Below are positions 35,055 through 47,000 of a stretch of DNA of 64,000 bases, in pieces. Both the position numbers and the translations under genes were made by a program. Below the pieces are notes generated by a model. It did no database searches, was not told the DNA's origin, and saw only the letters and a program-made list of their open reading frames with translations. Every line of letters starts with the position of its first letter. Within the stretch, counting starts at the first letter, position 1. Origin of the DNA: Neoarius graeffei (Eukaryota; Chordata; Actinopteri; Siluriformes; Ariidae); NCBI RefSeq assembly GCF_027579695.1, contig NC_083582.1, positions 32,246,464-32,310,463 on the forward strand. Reading direction: 5' to 3'.

Positions 35055-38000
35055 GCCAACACACACACACACACACCTCTCTTATCCCAGTCTGTACTCA
35101 CTCCAACCCTTAAATGACAGGTATTCAAAAACTATTCAACCGGTTCAACCATTCAACAACCATTCAACAACCATTTCATTTTAGCATTTCAACATTTTTA
35201 CAGTTTTAACATTTTAACATTTTCTTAGTCTGCAACTATTCAGGTGCGAAATGCAATGCGCCGGACTTTTGTTGTGCGTGCGTGCGTACTGTCCAGTGTG
35301 AAAAGCAGAGAAGAACACACCGCTCGAGAAACTGCGGGATATGATTGCAGGCTAATGTGAATATTCTTAGCTTCAATCAGATATATGAAACATAATGTTA
35401 TTAAGCCGTTGTGGTTATGAAATGATTCAATGCCCTGTGCGTTTGATATGGTGTTCAGTGTGACTTGCTCTCCCCTCGTTTGTAACATGAACTGCGTGCC
35501 GCGTGTGCCTTGGTTTGGGTTACTTTACGGGGCTGGAAAAAGTTGGCTGTGTCTTACCTGGCTCAGCTGCCCCACTGCCTTTGCTAGTACCTGCTGCATC
35601 ATCCGAATCTTTTTTAAAATATTTATGCAGTGAGCCCCTGAGTCTCTTGGTTTCTTCCTCTCTTTTTCTCTTTTCTTTTCTTTTCTTTTCTGTGCTCCTG
35701 ACTTGTGCATGTTGGCAAATGGCACGCACGCTGATTGTCGAAGCGCTATGATTGAACGATGTCGTTTTTTTCCCCTTAATCAAAGAGTCGGACCAAACCA
35801 TTTTTGCATTAGGGGTGGTAGGGGGTTCTTGACGCCTTTTTCAAAGACAATAAAGGCAAAAGATCTAGAAATCATTTATTGAATGCAAATACAGCACATT
35901 TCTCCCCCAAATCAACACATTTTGAAATGAAATAAAATAATCGCAACTTCATGAGAGCCCAGTTCTGCCCCCCCATTCCTGGGCCCGGGACAACATACCC
36001 GTTTGTCCCCCCCTGTCGGCGGGCCTGTATATATGCATGCTGGGACATCCCTTCTGAAAAAGTTGGATGTGGTGTACCATTCTGCCCTGCGCTTTATAAC
36101 AGGGGCAAACGCAAGGACGCATGACTGTAACCTTTATCATATGGTTCAGTGGACATCTCTGTCTATAAGAAGGAAAAGTCATATTTTAATATTTGTTGCA
36201 AAAGCTATCTTAGGTAAGTTGCCGTTCTTTATATCTAGTCTGCTTGTATGGCGTACTTACACTTATAGCACTCGTGCATCAGAGAAAATACTTTTTCAAA
36301 TTCCAATGTCACAAACAGAACTTGGTAAAACAGCCTTCTGTGCATATGCACCGTGTGCTTGGAATGAGCTACAAAATACACTAAATCTTGTGACGATACC
36401 CTCTATTGCATTTTTTAAAAATTGTTTAAAGTCAGTACTTACAGAAGAGTGTCATTGTTTTTAATCAAGGCTACTGCTTCTTCATTTTATACTACTTATG
36501 CTTTATTTCTTTTTTACTCTGTGTTCTATGTGTGATTGTTGACTGTTTTGTCCTGGTGTTTTGGTTTATGTTAGTCTGTATTTCTTGTATGAAACTTTTA
36601 AGTCGCTATCTTGGCCAGGACTCCCTGGAAAACGAGATATTGTATCTCAATGGGACCTTCGTGGTAAAACATCTCATCTCATTATCTCTAGCCGCTTTAT
36701 CCTTCTACAGGGTCGCAGGCAAGCTGGAGCCTATCCCAGCTGACTACGGGTGAAAGGTGGGGTACACCCTGGACAAGTCACCAGGTCATCACAGGGCTGA
36801 CACATAGACACAGACAACCATTCACACTCACACCTACGGTCAATTTAGAGCCACCAGTTAACCTAACCTGCATGTCTTTGGACTGTGGGGGAAACCGGAC
36901 CACCCGGAGGAAACCCACGCGGACACAGGGAGAACATGCAAACTCCACACAGAAAGGCCCTCGCCGGCCCCGGGGCTCGAACCCAGGACCTTCTTGCTGT
37001 GAGGCGACAGCGCTAACCACTACACCACCGTGCCGCCCTTGGTAAAACATGAGATAAATAAATAAATAAAGAGAAGCACATTGACCTGTTCATACGGCAT
37101 GTTCAGGAGCAAACTAATGTTAATGGCGCTGAAACAGACACCGTCAAATGGTGCGGTTGGAGTCTTGTTCTCGGACTCGACTCGAAATTTTCTTTAATGA
37201 CTTGGACTTGATTTGGACTTGAACACTGGGGACTCGAGACTGGACTCGGACTCGAGGTTTAGTGACTCGACTACAACACTGCATCACATTACCTTTACGT
37301 TATGTTTAGCATTCAGAAACATTGTGCAGACTCCAGACAGCAGATTACTCTTGCTTTGTCTGTAACTGATTTTACATTTGGTAGTTTCATGCACCTTGAT
37401 TGTCATGATTATATCCAGATGTAAATCTGTTTGTTCAAAGCACTTCAAGAGTTCTTCTGAGACAGATTTTAGCCACATGCTAAGTGCATACGTATGTCTT
37501 TCCAAGTCCCATCATCAGGATTTTTTTAACCTGTTCTTTATAGGGAAACTTCTGTTTTAGACAGCATTAACTTTTTCAACAGTTTGTGCTACAGTAGCTT
37601 TTCTGTAGGATTGGACCATATGGGCTAGCCTTCGTGCCCGATGTGAATCAACAAGCCTTCGACATCCATGACCCTGTCGCCGGTTCACAGATTGTCCTTC
37701 CTTGGACCACTTTTGGTCAGTACTAACCACTGCATTGCTGGGCTTCACGTGACATCACATCCGCCTCATTAGTTATTCAGAACTTTAGCTGGTGGTCTAC
37801 CAAAGCTCAGCTGACAAAGCATTTCTATGAAGAAGGTGCATTGCTCGCATGAAAAATGCCTTACGCTTGCATTGTTCGAATCGATCAAACCGTGAAACTG
37901 ATAAAAGTTTCTTCAGGGTTCCCCGTGAACTAATAAAAAAGGGTGAACGAACACAGGATTTCACAAAAAGACGTCGAGAAAGGCGGCTTTTGAACCTCTC

Positions 38001-41000
38001 GCTGAAATCGAAGGGAGCCAAGTCTAAGCATGCTCGAGTTTGCAGTGACCACTTGGTGAAAGGTTTGTATCCCTCTCAGCTATGTCCTTAGTGTTTTCCA
38101 AGTACTTTTCTTGCTATGTGTCGTTATTTTACGGTACTTTTTTTAGTCACAAAGCGCTAAAGTCCCCAGCTGTTTCTTTGTTTCCTCCTCACAAAGTCCA
38201 AATGCATGAAGGTCACTACAAAATTCTTCCCCAGCCATACAGTTACAATGCGCTGTGATCACTTCTCCGTCTTGTTTAACTAAGATCCAGGTCTTTAAAG
38301 GGGTTTCTGATGAGCTTTGTGAATGATTTAGCTGAGAGATAAGAGCCAACACAAGTGAGAATCAAGCCAACTGTTTGTTTACACTTCAACTTGCAGCGCT
38401 TCGTTGTAAAGATGCGAACGAAAAGCTTTTAAAAAAACATACTTACACGGGCAAAAACAATACAGGATTCATTCGGCAGTGACTTGATAGCGAGGTCCTT
38501 TACCCAGCCACATACAAAAAAGCTGTAAGCCTCCATACTCTTCCACGCTTTCATCTGTTTTGCGGTGTAGAAGGACATCTGCAACACCAGGTAGTTCGAG
38601 ATGTCGGGGAACTCGACTGAAGCGTAGTTTTCGAGATCGTATGACAAATCCTTCTTTCCCAGACTGTAGGGGTCGATTCCATTGCACATAGCAATCTTCT
38701 GAATATATCTAAAGTGAGCAGTGGCTTCTAGATTACAAGCGTACTCTGATAAGTTATCGCTAGTTGTTTGCACTATGGCAGCCGTTTAGACCACCAGCTA
38801 TTCCACTTCCGGTAAAACCGCTAAGAAAAGTCACGTTACTGAAACCCAGCAATACTGGTAACACCCCACAAGATGTGCCATTTTGGAAATGCTCAGACCT
38901 AGTCTTCTCACCACCACAATTTGGCCCTGGTCAAAGTTGCTCCTTACGCTTGCCCATTTTTCCTGCTTCCAACACATCAGCTTCAAGAACTGACTGTTCT
39001 CTTGCTGCCTAACATATCCCACCCCTTAACAGGTGCCATCGTAATGAGACAATCTTTCTGTCAGTGGTTTTAATGTTATGGCTGGTTGGTGTATCCTTAA
39101 CTTGCAGGTGACGTCAAAGTAAAATAGAAACCCGGATGACGGCCATGTTGGTGGAGATACAAATGTGGGGTCAAGCGACATTCCATACAAAACATAGTCA
39201 CACGTCTGCAACTCTCTTTGTTTTTCCACTGCTTTAAGCGTTCTTTTAGTTATGCCATTTCTTTGTGCTGTATATGTTGTGGTCACAACAATACTTGTGA
39301 CCGTGGCACGCTCCAATTTTTTAGAATTGCGTCCATGATTCGGAAAGAGGGTGAGGAAACTCTGAGGCTTAGTACGGAGAGGAGACAAGCACGGCTGAAC
39401 TACATCGGCAGGGGTGATCTAACGGAGGCTAAAACCAAAACAGGGTCATTCCGTGCCAGCTCACCTAGGGGTCCCCAGGTCACCCCCTCAGATTTTGCTG
39501 GAAAAATTCTTAAATGTAGATCTATATGTTTCTACACTCTCTGCAAAGTATTAGCTTTCAATTCCTCATAGATTCCGAAAAACAGGCCTTTGAAATTTGA
39601 CCCCCAAGAAGCTAAATTTGCAAAACGTGCTTTCTTCCAACTTCAGGAGCTTATAATTTTAAAATGGATTAAACCTGGAAGCCAATATTGCAGATATTTA
39701 CTAAATGGCATCCATATTTTTCAATTATGCCATCAGTTAGCCTCTGGGATGCTTATTTATCACTCTATAGGAAGCCAAAAATGGCTTTTCGGCCAAAATG
39801 AGCTAAAATAGGGTGTAACTATAGGAGCCATTCTGGAAAAATGGATCAACTCAGACTTTTCTCCTCATAACACAGTAATTATATGGTCATTATCTGTTCA
39901 TAGGTACATTTTTTCCAGGATAACACTGTTAGGTGATGAATTACAAAAGTTTTAACATAAGCCCATCTCTCCCGAGGGCCCAAAAAGAGCCCATTTTTGC
40001 CTCCCAGTTTGACCATGTGGCTAGGGGTTCAGGATCTTCATTTTTTTTCTAAATATTGTCTCTTATAGGATGTATCTACTGACCAAATTATTTTAACGAA
40101 CACCCATGGCTTCATATTTAAATCAATTTTTATGTACACAAACATTTTTTTATGATTATTCCATTTTTCTCATATTTATCAGCTTATAGGCCTGAAATGG
40201 AACTATCCTGGACAGAGGTACTACAGAGTTTTATAAGCTGCCATAAAACAGTTTAGATTGTTGTATCAGAATACCTCTAGAAAATGTTTATTTGAGTAGC
40301 ATCTCATTTCTTTTCTACATACAGATACACACATGTACACTCTATATAATATGCATGTATACAAAGACAAAGAATCATTTTTACCACTTTTAGAAAACTC
40401 CTTAATGCCATTTTCATCTGTCCTGACTCTTAATATCTAGTATTAAAAGGTGCATAACGTTACATCTTAGAAAACAGATCTTGAACATGCTTAAAGTCAT
40501 GCTGTGACAGTTGATACTGACGTCCTCCAGATTTTATGTCAGGGGCCTCAACCACACAAAGAATGTCCAGACAGACAGGCTGACTCTGCTGTCCCCAGAC
40601 TGTCACTCCATCTGGTGGTGTATGCCATAACTAAAATGACTTCAGTAAACTGTTAAAGTACTGTTGGACAGGTTTTTAAATAAAACTCCAAACATGTATG
40701 GATCATGATTGAAACAATATATTTATGAATAGCAAAAGTACCTAACATTATTACCAGTACTTTATGAGTAGAATAATCAATGTTGTCACATAACCTCACT
40801 TAAGGACCTCTTCATAAATAATTACCAGTTTGGGCCAAATTACCATTTTCAGTTTCCCATAGATAGAAAACTAAGCATTCTTCAGGCATTCTTATTCCAG
40901 AATATGAAAATGTGTATGCCAGTTTATAGATCTGGGCAGTATCACTTTTCTATCAGGGGCGATTTCTCAGAGACAACAAGGGAAGCCGAGCTTCCCCTAA

Positions 41001-44000
41001 AATTCTCTCCCCAAACTGCGGCGTCTACGACGTTGAATTCTCATTAAAACAATAACTTGCATAACATAATATATGCCCAAGATTGTATTTATGTTCAAAC
41101 CTATCCTGTAACTTATTTGAGTGATGTCTGACGAACTTGCAGTTCGCTACGAGAATCACCTTTGCTGCCAGGCTGTAACCTTTCTTATTTCAATGGGCTC
41201 TATGGACTGGCAGCAGTGTTGCCAGATTGGGCAGTTTTAAGTGCATTTTGGCGGGTTTTGAACATATTTTGGGATGGAAAACGTCAGCAGTATCTGGCAA
41301 CACTGATTGGCAGCCAGGTATCCGTTGCAGTCTACGAGACGGCTCTGAACAGCCAATTTCGGCTAGTTGTTATTGGTTAAAATCAACAAAATCGTCACTT
41401 CCAGGGAAGCCGGGCTTCTCTGGGACTAAACGAGACAGTGGGAGGGACAAGAAGCCGGGCTGATAAAGGATTATTGGAGGTAGTGTTTGAAAGACATGAG
41501 GAGGGCGGTACTTCGGCGAGGAACACGGAAGTATGATCAGTCAGTCCCTAGCGGATGTCGAGAAAGTGCAGTCGTGTGCCAAAGTGCTGTCCGAATTTCT
41601 TTTCGTATAAACGGTTCTTCTCATTGATGTCTCTGTACATTACTCTGTAAATAAATGTAAATATTACTCATTGTGCTCCATTAACTTTCATCCATTCTAT
41701 CAGTTTGATCATTTGTGAATTCACTCGTTTATTTCATTTGTAGTTCAATCTGGTTGTAGGCTAGCTTGAGCCTTATTGGGATCTGCAGTGCTAGCTGCTA
41801 ACAGAAATTGGTGAAGTCTCTGGAAAGCACAACCAGCTGGTATGACAGGGTCACAGACCATTTTCTGGAAAAGGAGCGGAGGGCAGAATGTGTGTATAAA
41901 TAGTGTTCATGTTCATGAATCTGAAGTGTGTATATTGTTCAGTAATGTTAAGAGAATGGTGGGCTCTGTGTTATAGGTTATACCTGGGTATAATATTCAA
42001 GGTTCTGTGTGTTGCATAGCCTACCTGGTTATGAATTTCCAGACTGTGTTGCAGAAGATGTTCAAGGATGTGTTGCACAGCTGGGTGTTGTGTTAAAGAC
42101 TCTGTGTTGCATATCAGGGTATGATGTTCAAGGCTCTTCGTTGAATAGCCAGTGATTTTTGGATGTTTGATATTTTTGATTAAGGATATGAGGCACTAGC
42201 CTGGCAAGCCAGACTATAAAATGAAATGTACAAGCAAAAATACTTTCTGCCACTAGGTAGGGTTGTCTAGTTCACTATGCTAATGGGGCACACCTTTCTA
42301 TGCTTTGATATCCGGCCTACAGGTTTTACGATGAATGCGTAAAATGGGCTTCCCCTGTTTTAAAAACCAGCAGCCGCCACTGTTTTCTATATAGTTCTGT
42401 TTCAGATTTATAAGGTCCTGAATATGACAAAACAGTGATTTATGAAAAAAACGTTCATTTACATAAAAATTGATTTAAATGTGAAGCCATAGGTGTTCGC
42501 TAAAATAACTTGGTCAGTTGATACATCTTATAGAAGACAATATCAAGAAAAAATGAGAAGATCCTGAACCCCTAGCCACATGGTCAAACTGGGGGGCAAA
42601 AATGGGCTATTTTTGGGCCCTCAGAGAGATGTGCTTATGTTAAAACTTTTGTAATTCATCACCTAACAGTGTTATCCTGGAAAAAATGTACCTATGAACA
42701 GATAATGACCATATAATTACTGTGTTATGAGGAGAAAAGTCTGAGTTGATCCATTTTTCCAGAATGGCTCCTATAGTTACACCCTATTTTAGCTCATTTT
42801 GGCCGAAAAGCCATTTTTGGCTTCCTATAGAGTGATAAATAAGCATCCCAGAGGCTAACTGATGGCATAATTGAAAAATATGGATGCCATTTAGTAAATA
42901 TCTGCAATATTGGCTTCCAGGTTTAATCCATTTTAAAATTATAAGCTCCTGAAGTTGGAAGAAAGCACGTTTTGCAAATTTAGCTTTTTGGGGGTCAAAT
43001 TTCAAAGGCCTGTTTTTCGGAAACTATGAGGAATTGAAAGCTAATAATTTGCAGGGGTTGTAGAAACATATAGATCTACATGTACGAATTTTTTTCAGCA
43101 AAATCTGAGAGGGTGACCTGGGGAGTTTCCAGAAATTTAGGTGAGTTGGCACGGAATGACCCAACAGCTCGTGTTTACAGTAATCATTTTATCTCAGGTG
43201 AGATTCAAAAACTTTCTTTATAATATCATGGAAGAATTTTATTTCATGTTGCTAGAATTTTGCTATAAAACGAGCGTTCTCTTGTTGTGGTTCACTCGGT
43301 TGTTGTTATAATTTTAACATGTGCATTACCATTTCGCTTCTAGGAGCGCCAGCAAAATTATACGATAGAAACAATCCAGACTGGGCACCCGCTCAGAAAA
43401 TGGGCTATGCTTCGTCCAAGGTCAGACTTGATTCTTTGGCAGCCAAACCACATAGAGTGCCTTGCAAAAGTATTCATCCCCCTTGGTGTTTGTCCTGTTT
43501 TGTCACATTACAAGCTGGAATTAAAATGGATTTTTGGGGGCTTAGCATCATTTGATTTACACAACATGCCTACCACTTTAAAGGTGCACATTGGTTTTTT
43601 TTTATTGTGACACAAACAATAATTAAGATGAAAAAACAAATCTGGAGCATGCATACAGTAGATATTCACCCCCTCAAAGTCAATACTTTGTAGAGCCAAC
43701 TTTTGCTGCAATTACAGCTGCAAGTCTCTTGGGGTATGTCTCTATTAGCTTAGCACATCTAGCCAGTGGGATTTTTCCCCATTCCTCAAGGAAAAACTGA
43801 TCCAACTCTTTCAAGTTAGATGGGTTGCGTTGGTGTACAGCAATCTTCAAGTTATGCCACAGATTCTCAGTGGGATTGAGGTCTGGACTTTTATTAGGCC
43901 ATTCCAAGACATTTAAATGTTTCCCTTTAAACCACTCCAGTGTAGCTTTAGCAGTATGTTTAGGGTCATTGTCCTGCTGGAACGTGAACCTTCGTCCCAG

Positions 44001-47000
44001 TCTCAAACCTCTGGCTGACTCAAACAGGTTTTCCTCCAGAATTGCCCTGTATTTAGCGCCATCCGTCTTTCCTTCAGTCCTGACCAGCTTTCCTGTCCCT
44101 GCAGATGAAAAACATCCCCACAGCATGATGCTGCCACCTCCACGCTTCACTGTAGGGATGGTGTTCTCAGGGTGTTGGGTTTGCGCCGCACATGGCGTTT
44201 CCCATGATGGCCAAAAAGTTCAATTTGTGTCTCATTTGACCAGAGAATCATCTTCCATGTGTTTGGGGAGTCTGCCACATGCTGTTGGGCAAACTCCAAA
44301 TGTGATTTTTTTTTTTTGAGCAATGACTTTTTTCTGGCCACTCTTCCATAAAGGCCCACTCTGTGGAGTGTACGGCTTAAAGTGACCCTATGGACAGATA
44401 CTCCCATCTCCACTGTGGATCTTTGCAGCTCCTTCAGTGTTATCTTTGGTGTCTTTGTTGCATCTCTGATTAATGCCCTCCTTACCCGGTCTGTGAGTTT
44501 TGGTGGGCGGGGCCTTCTCTTATCAGGTTTGTAGTGGTGCCATATTCTTTCCATTTTGCTATAATGGATTTAATGGTGCTCTGTGGGATATTCAAAGTTT
44601 AGGATATTTTTTATAACCCGACCCTGATCTATACTTCTCCACAACTTTGTCTCTGACCTGTTTGGAGGCTCCTTGGTTTTCATGTTGCTTGCTTAGTAGT
44701 GTTGCAGAGTCAGGGTCCTTCCAGAACAGGGTGATTTATACAGACATCATGTGACAGATCATGTGACACTTTGATTGCACACAGGTGGATCTTAATCAAC
44801 TAATTATGTGACTTATGAAGTGAATTGGTTGGACCAGCTCTTATTTAGGGGTTTCATACGAAAGGGGGTGAATACCTATGCATGCTCCAGATTTCTGTTT
44901 TTTCATCTTAATTATCGTTTGTGTCACAATAAACAAAACAATGTGCACCTTTAAAGTGTTAAGCATGTTGTGTAAATCAAATGGTGCTAACTCTCCAAAA
45001 ATCCATTTTAATTCCAGCTTGTAATGCGACAAAACAGGACAAACACCAAGGGGGATGAATACTTTTGCAAGGCACTGTAGAACGCGATATCTGGGTACTT
45101 GATGGTCGGTAGAAGCGTCTTATCTTCAGAAAAGTCTGACTTTTTAAAATAATATGGGTCAAAACCACACACATCTATCTTCTCTTTGTATCGAATCTTT
45201 GCTCGACCGTTCAAATCGTGGTAATGCTGAATTTTCTCAGCATTGTTTAGAGACACGCTTTCAGCGGCTGCCATCCTAGTTGCTTTGTAGATCCACCATC
45301 ATGGCGGACGCTCATGACGTAGCACATTTTGATCACGTGGTTGCAAGTCATCGATATGAGAGAATGAAAGCATGCCTTATGTAGTGTTATTCTACTCTAA
45401 ACTCTGGAGCAATGCAGGAAAAACTCATTGCGATTTCGACACTTCCTCACATGTGGCTGCATGAAATCTGACGCACTTCTGTGGTAACTTTTTTTTTTTT
45501 TATTGAAAAAGAGAATCAGGAAAATTCCAGTCACAGAATTACAATTTACATTTTTTTTTATAGTTAAACACATACATACCAGTATATGCATATGTACATA
45601 CAATATACCAAAATATATATACATAATATATACATACTTACATACACATGAAAACTTCAATTATATATGAAAAAAAAACAAAACAAAAGAACAATAAACA
45701 AAAAAAACACTACCCTACCACCCCCCGCCCCTCCCGTCTCCCACGGCTCGTCCTGACAAAAAAAAAAAAAATGATACTGGTTACCGATGCATTCCTGAGT
45801 ACAACAGACACACTCAGTTGGGCAGTACCTCCAAGTTAGTGAAATATGAAATAAAGGGTTGCCATTTGTGAAAAAACTTGTCCGTACATCCTCTCAATGT
45901 ATACTTAATTTTCTCCAGTTTTAGGAAAAACATGGTGTCTTTAAGCCACCTGAAAATGGAAGGACATTTAGCAGATTTCCAATGCAACAGTAAAGAACGT
46001 CTTGCTAGTAAGGATGTATAAGCAATAATATCCTTTTGTATAGAATTCAGTGCAAGTGAGGCATCAGGAATCCCAAAAATGGCAACCAACGGGCAAGCCT
46101 GCAGATTTACACCAAGAACAGTGGACATAATGGAAAAATAGCCTGTCCAAAAACTATACAGCTCAGGGCAAAGAAAAAACATATGGCTGAGGTGACAGGG
46201 AGAGCCATGGCACTTATCACATGTATCTTCTACTTCTGGATACATTTCAGAAAGTCTTGACTTGGAAAAATGGACCCTGTGTAAAACTTTGAATTGGATA
46301 AGTCCAAGATGAGCACAAGAAACTTCTGTGGTAACTTTGACTATTTGCAACATAATCATATATTCTTGCATTCCTTCTCCCCCAAACCCACAAAATGTCC
46401 CGTTTCTAAAAGGATAAATTATAGACACACGTTTATTTATGTCCCAATAAGAGTACTGTTTATAGTATTTCCACAGATACACAAGCTAGAGATTAGGTAT
46501 TGTGGTATGCCAAGGTGTCATGGGAAAATTATAAGAATCACAAATGTCTGTCTAGCACTAAAATGTTGATATTTGGTTTCCAGCTTGTTTACAGCCAACA
46601 CTTTTGACTCCATTGATGAAGATGTGTTTCAGGGCCTGCCACATCTGGAGTACCTGTGAGTTGCTTTGCCCTTTTATTACTTTTTAATGTCGTAAATAAA
46701 TGCAGTAACTTCCTAAACATGACGCTTGATTACAGGTTTATCGAAAACAACAAAATCAAGTCCATGTCACCTTTGGCCTTTCGAGGTTTGAAATCTCTCC
46801 TCCATCTGTGAGTATATCCGAGCATAATTTATGATCTGAGAACAAACGATTAACTGTATATAACGGCTGTGAAAGCGTGACACGTTCATATTTATCTTTT
46901 TGCTGATCAGGAGCCTTGCCTATAATAATCTCGAGGCATTACCCAAAGATGTTTTCAAGGGGATGGATGCCTTAACCAAAGTGTATGTTTACATAATATC

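Larger units (their letters stand above)
33306..37281. mobile_element. hAT-like outer element containing a LINE
   Basis: CAGGCTTGTAGTACTCGAGTC at the left is matched by inverted CAGTGTTGTAGTCGAGTCAC at the right. Both subterminal zones are full of gactcg/cgagtc motifs. Flanks attgacat and catcacat agree at 5 of 8 positions, so the duplication is uncertain. The interior 33640-33955 resembles an LTR end (tctctgacagaatacttcac). Confidence 0.6.
37736..38851. mobile_element. ISL2EU-like element, internally deleted, AT duplication
   Basis: TGCTGGGCTTCACGTGAC at the left and inverted TGCTGGGTTTCAGTAACGTG at the right, with AT at 37734-37735 and 38852-38853. It holds a plus-strand THAP remnant and a minus-strand SWIM/YqaJ-type remnant in convergent arrangement. 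ISL2EU elements are known for a transposase plus a YqaJ-nuclease protein and a 2-bp AT duplication. Confidence 0.75.
39252..43450 (+). pseudogene. THAP gene of the ISL2EU-like element, interrupted by a 3.7-kb insertion
   Basis: The exon starts near 39252 (MPFLCAVY in one frame, then [20 protein letters not shown] in the next) and reads [20 protein letters not shown] up to 39442. After the insertion it resumes [11 protein letters not shown] and hits a gtgaga donor at about 43199. A second exon near 43344 gives [21 protein letters not shown] frameshift near the start and the large insertion make it non-functional. Confidence 0.7.
39106..45340. mobile_element. ISL2EU-like element split by two younger elements
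   Basis: The native element is made of 39106-39442, 43163-43454 and 45078-45340. Ends with cttgcaggtgacgtc and inverted cttgcaaccacgtga are similar but diverged. A THAP gene runs rightward and a SWIM/YqaJ-type gene leftward, the same convergent layout as at 37736. It is interrupted by the inverted-repeat element (39443-43162) and by a Tc1 (43455-45077). Confidence 0.65.

Noticed and set aside
39590-43005. A 73-codon ORF present in mirror image in both arms of the 3.7-kb element
   Set aside because: Its repetition is explained by the inverted arms. It has no recognisable domain and is too short to support as a gene.
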